16,507 nt of DNA from NCBI GenBank assembly GCA_905479025.1, contig CAJQKX010000308.1, positions 1 through 16,507 of the forward strand, given 5' to 3'. The notes under the pieces are model-generated. The model saw nothing but the letters and a program-made list of their open reading frames with translations, ran no database searches and was not told the origin of the DNA. Made by a program: the position numbers and the translations under genes. This document shows, in pieces, positions 14,629 through 16,507 of the stretch. The DNA is from an uncultured Paraglaciecola sp. (GTDB taxonomy: Bacteria; Pseudomonadota; Gammaproteobacteria; Enterobacterales; Alteromonadaceae). Numbering within the stretch: the first letter of the stretch is position 1; every line of letters begins with the position of its first letter.

Positions 14629-15067
14629 TTTGAAGGTTGTTTACCCTTACTTATTGAGTATTACATTATTAGTAGTGCTGATGTTTTTTTCTCAAGCACA
14701 CGCAGAACAAAAGCAAGTGTTAGGTAACTGGGACGTCCATTATATAGCCTTGAACACTACTTTTTTATCGCCTGAGGTGGCTAAACAATATGGCATAGTA
14801 CGTAGCAGATTTAATGCGTTAATTAATATTTCAGTGTTAGACAGGAAAGACAAGTCAGCACAATCGGTGATCTTAACTGGCGAAGCTAAAAACTTAATTG
14901 GTGTGATTAAAAAGCTGACGTTTAAACAGGTTAAAGAAGGTAAAGCAATCTATTATCTGGCCGTATTGCCTTTTAGTGACTTAGAGCAATACCGTATATC
15001 TATTAACATCAACGATGGGCTTGAGCAAAAAACATTTAAATTCCAACATAAATTTTATGCTGATTAA
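14615..15067 (+). CDS. Exported DUF4426 protein
   Basis: The protein begins with a basic residue and a long hydrophobic stretch (YPYLLSITLLVVLMFFSQAHA), then a signal peptidase I site (AHA before EQK). The mature part is about 120 residues and beta-rich, starting GNWDVHYIALNTTFLSPEVA, the DUF4426 pattern, ending KTFKFQHKFYAD. DUF4426 proteins are periplasmic and of unknown function, found in gammaproteobacteria downstream of yggT. The start is uncertain. TTG 14615 (150 aa) has AGGTGA five bases upstream and is preferred; GTG 14606 and TTG 14630 are alternatives that keep the signal peptide. Any of the first two overlaps the yggT end, so translation is coupled. rdgB and hemW, often next, are missing. 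Confidence 0.88.
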   Translation: MAFFNLKVVYPYLLSITLLVVLMFFSQAHAEQKQVLGNWDVHYIALNTTFLSPEVAKQYGIVRSRFNALINISVLDRKDKSAQSVILTGEAKNLIGVIKKLTFKQVKEGKAIYYLAVLPFSDLEQYRISININDGLEQKTFKFQHKFYAD

Positions 15068-15137
15068 TGTGATGTTTATTTGTGCATTAAACGAGAGTGA
15101 TATGAATATATGTGCAGTATCTGAGATATAAAAAATA

Positions 15138-15181
15138 CGTCTACGCTGTGCCAAATGTGTCGAGTGAGTCGCTGCGAGACG
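15138..15181 (+). terminator. Possible terminator of the yggS-proC-yggT-DUF4426 operon
   Basis: CGTCT-A-CGC (15138-15146) pairs with GCGAGACG (15174-15181) with one bulged base, enclosing a 27-base loop; CATCTTTTA follows. The stem is GC-rich and about 70 bases after the DUF4426 stop, but the loop is large and the T run short, so it is a weak candidate. Confidence 0.3.
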
Positions 15182-15558
15182 CATCTTTTAACAAACATCA
15201 CCTTATTAATTTTGGTTGTCTAAGGTATCTATTTATTGCCGCTATTGTGTATTAGTGGGTGAGTAGTTAACTTTTCTTAGGTTGTGATAAGTTGAAGCCG
15301 TTATTGCTAAAGCGAAAACTATTAACCCTATGTTGTCGATATAGATACAAGATAAGGCAATAAGAAAGGTTTAAACAATCGACCTTGATGACGGTTCAAT
15401 TATTATCTCCGGCGACTCCCATACGATTATCCACGCTATTGTTTAAGCGTTAATCTATTATGAAAAAGCATCATTATGATATAAAAAAAATATAGTTATA
15501 TTTTTATAGGTGTATAAATTTGTGTAAACACATAAGATCGTGGTGTATTCAATATTCA

Positions 15559-15564
15559 TATAAT
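15559..15564 (+). promoter_or_regulatory. Candidate serC promoter -10 element
   Basis: A perfect TATAAT lies about 100 bases before the serC start, just downstream of an AT-rich tract that could act as an UP element. No good -35 lies 16-18 bases upstream (the spot reads GATCGT), so activity would need an activator or the AT-rich DNA. Confidence 0.3.
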
Positions 15565-15665
15565 ACGATAGGTATAGTTCATGTTACTTGAATATTGGTG
15601 ATAGGTTTGAATCACTTGTATTCTCAATATCTTCTATATTCACATACCTTTCGTTCGAGGAAATC

Positions 15666-16507
15666 ATGTATCCGAACCTTAAACCTGCTAACCCTAATTT
15701 CTCTTCGGGTCCTTGTGCCAAACGCCCCGGTTACGATGTCAGCAAACTCGATTTATCCGTATTGGGTCGTTCTCATCGAGCACCTATCGGTAAACAAGCG
15801 CTTAAAAGTGCCTGTTTAGATACGGCTAAAATTTTGGGCTTGCCTGAAGGTTACCGCGTTGCTGTTGTACCTGCTTCCGATACTGGCGCCATGGAAATGG
15901 CCATGTGGTCAATGCTAGGTGAGCGACCAGTAGATGTCTTGTACTGGGAATCTTTTGGACAAGGCTGGGCCACGGATATTATCAAACAGTTAAAATTGGA
16001 AAACACCCGAGTGTTAAGCGCAGAATATGGTCAATTACCTGATTTTGCAGAAGTGAACTGTGAACACGACGTTGTGTTTACATGGAATGGCACCACGTCT
16101 GGAGCAAAAGTGCCCAATGCAGACTGGATTGACTCTAATCGTAAGGGATTAACCTTTTGCGACGCCACCTCAGCAGTGTTTGCGCAAAAAATGGACTGGG
16201 ATAAACTTGATGTGACCACCTACAGCTGGCAAAAAGTATTAGGCGGTGAAGGTGGACATGGCATGTTAATTCTTAGCCCTCGTGCAGTCGAACGTCTTGA
16301 AAGTTATGCACCACCACGCCCGCTACCAAAAATTTTCCGCATGACCAAAGCTGGAAAATTGATTGAAGATTTATTTAGCGGCGCAACGATCAATACTCCT
16401 TCTATGCTATGTGTTGTGGATTATCTAGACGCCCTAAACTGGGTTGAATCATTAGGTGGCGTAGCTGCAACTATTGCTATTGCCGATCAAAATTTAACCA
16501 CAGTAGA
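15666..16507 (+). CDS. serC: Phosphoserine aminotransferase, alphaproteobacterial/Methanosarcina type (3' end outside window)
   Basis: SerC converts 3-phosphohydroxypyruvate and glutamate to phosphoserine in serine synthesis, using PLP. The frame is open for 280 codons to the window end; the family is about 370-390 residues. The start is ATG 15666 with GAGGA 5 bases upstream. Recognisable blocks are [17 protein letters not shown] (6-22), [11 protein letters not shown] (33-43), [15 protein letters not shown] (67-81), [11 protein letters not shown] (91-101), [20 protein letters not shown] (135-154), [10 protein letters not shown] (165-174), the PLP lysine Lys190 in [15 protein letters not shown], and the [16 protein letters not shown] block (239-254). 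These fit TIGR01365 (serC_2), common in alphaproteobacteria and some archaea, not the E. coli-type SerC. serA or serB may follow beyond the edge. Confidence 0.93.
   Translation, partial: MYPNLKPANPNFSSGPCAKRPGYDVSKLDLSVLGRSHRAPIGKQALKSACLDTAKILGLPEGYRVAVVPASDTGAMEMAMWSMLGERPVDVLYWESFGQGWATDIIKQLKLENTRVLSAEYGQLPDFAEVNCEHDVVFTWNGTTSGAKVPNADWIDSNRKGLTFCDATSAVFAQKMDWDKLDVTTYSWQKVLGGEGGHGMLILSPRAVERLESYAPPRPLPKIFRMTKAGKLIEDLFSGATINTPSMLCVVDYLDALNWVESLGGVAATIAIADQNLTTV

Larger units (their letters stand above)
15068..15665. other. Non-coding region (598 bp) between DUF4426 gene and serC
   Basis: I see no supportable gene. Contents: a bulged hairpin at 15138-15181; a 9-bp inverted repeat TTAAACAAT/ATTGTTTAA (15371-15379, 15438-15446) around a locally GC-richer stretch; a palindrome ATCAT-T-ATGAT (15470-15480); a very AT-rich tract at 15480-15515 with dyad TATAAAAA/TTTTTATA; TGTGT-AA-ACACA (15521-15532); and a perfect TATAAT (15559-15564). 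The 3' half probably holds the serC promoter and its control sites. Confidence 0.5.

Noticed and set aside
15069..15201. 9-bp inverted repeat GTGATGTTT/AAACATCAC after the DUF4426 gene, as a MITE
   Set aside because: A 9-bp pair is near chance expectation in about 600 bases; no target duplication or internal symmetry beyond the separate hairpin.
15371..15446. Integron attC site
   Set aside because: The repeat ends GTTTAAG and TTAAACA do not fit the GTTRRRY/RYYYAAC core, and no inner L/R boxes pair.
15595..15819. 74-codon plus-strand frame upstream of and overlapping serC
   Set aside because: Its second half is a shifted reading of serC codons, and its first half has no ribosome site or family resemblance.

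Overview
The window looks like a chromosomal segment of a marine gammaproteobacterium of the Alteromonadales, probably near Alteromonas, Glaciecola or Paraglaciecola. The grounds are AT-rich DNA, a GlyGly-CTERM protein, gammaproteobacterial RelA, MazG, PdxJ, RecO, RecJ, DsbC and XerD, and the conserved divergent pair pilT-pilU / yggS-proC-yggT. I judged taxonomy by protein resemblance, not by a search. The DNA is almost entirely housekeeping. I see no CRISPR array, transposase, prophage, tRNA or rRNA gene.

Layout. (1) 1-478, plus strand: the C-terminal end of a secreted protein with a GlyGly-CTERM tail, converging on mazG across a 15-bp perfect-stem terminator. (2) 572-3575, minus: relA-mazG (stringent response, nucleotide clean-up). 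(3) 3833-6020, minus: an uncharacterised 93-aa gene, then recO-pdxJ-acpS (recombinational repair, vitamin B6, activation of acyl carrier protein), coupled by overlaps or gaps of a few bases. (4) 6374-8092, minus: recJ. (5) 8178-12499, minus: pilT-pilU-DUF2007/zinc ribbon-xerD-dsbC (type IV pilus retraction, chromosome dimer resolution, periplasmic disulfide isomerisation), closed by a terminator before recJ. (6) 12529-15067, plus: yggS-proC-yggT-DUF4426 (PLP homeostasis, proline synthesis, membrane protein, exported protein), divergent from pilT with almost no intergenic space. (7) 15068-15665: a 598-bp non-coding stretch. (8) 15666 to the right edge, plus: a phosphoserine aminotransferase of the alphaproteobacterial/Methanosarcina type, cut by the window end.

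The order reads as several conserved gammaproteobacterial blocks joined together. Familiar neighbours are absent at each junction: barA and rlmD between acpS and relA, pyrG and eno after mazG, era and rnc before recO, prfB after recJ, rdgB and hemW after DUF4426. The longer non-coding gaps lie at these junctions.

Start codons are unusual. recO, pilT, the DUF2007 gene and probably the DUF4426 gene begin at TTG, and acpS and recJ at GTG, so ATG-only annotation would misplace several N-termini. I found no clearly new multi-gene system. The items most worth a second look are the GlyGly-CTERM tail, the transferred-looking serC, the 93-aa gene with an A8/T8 pair around its start codon, and the structured gap at 6021-6373.
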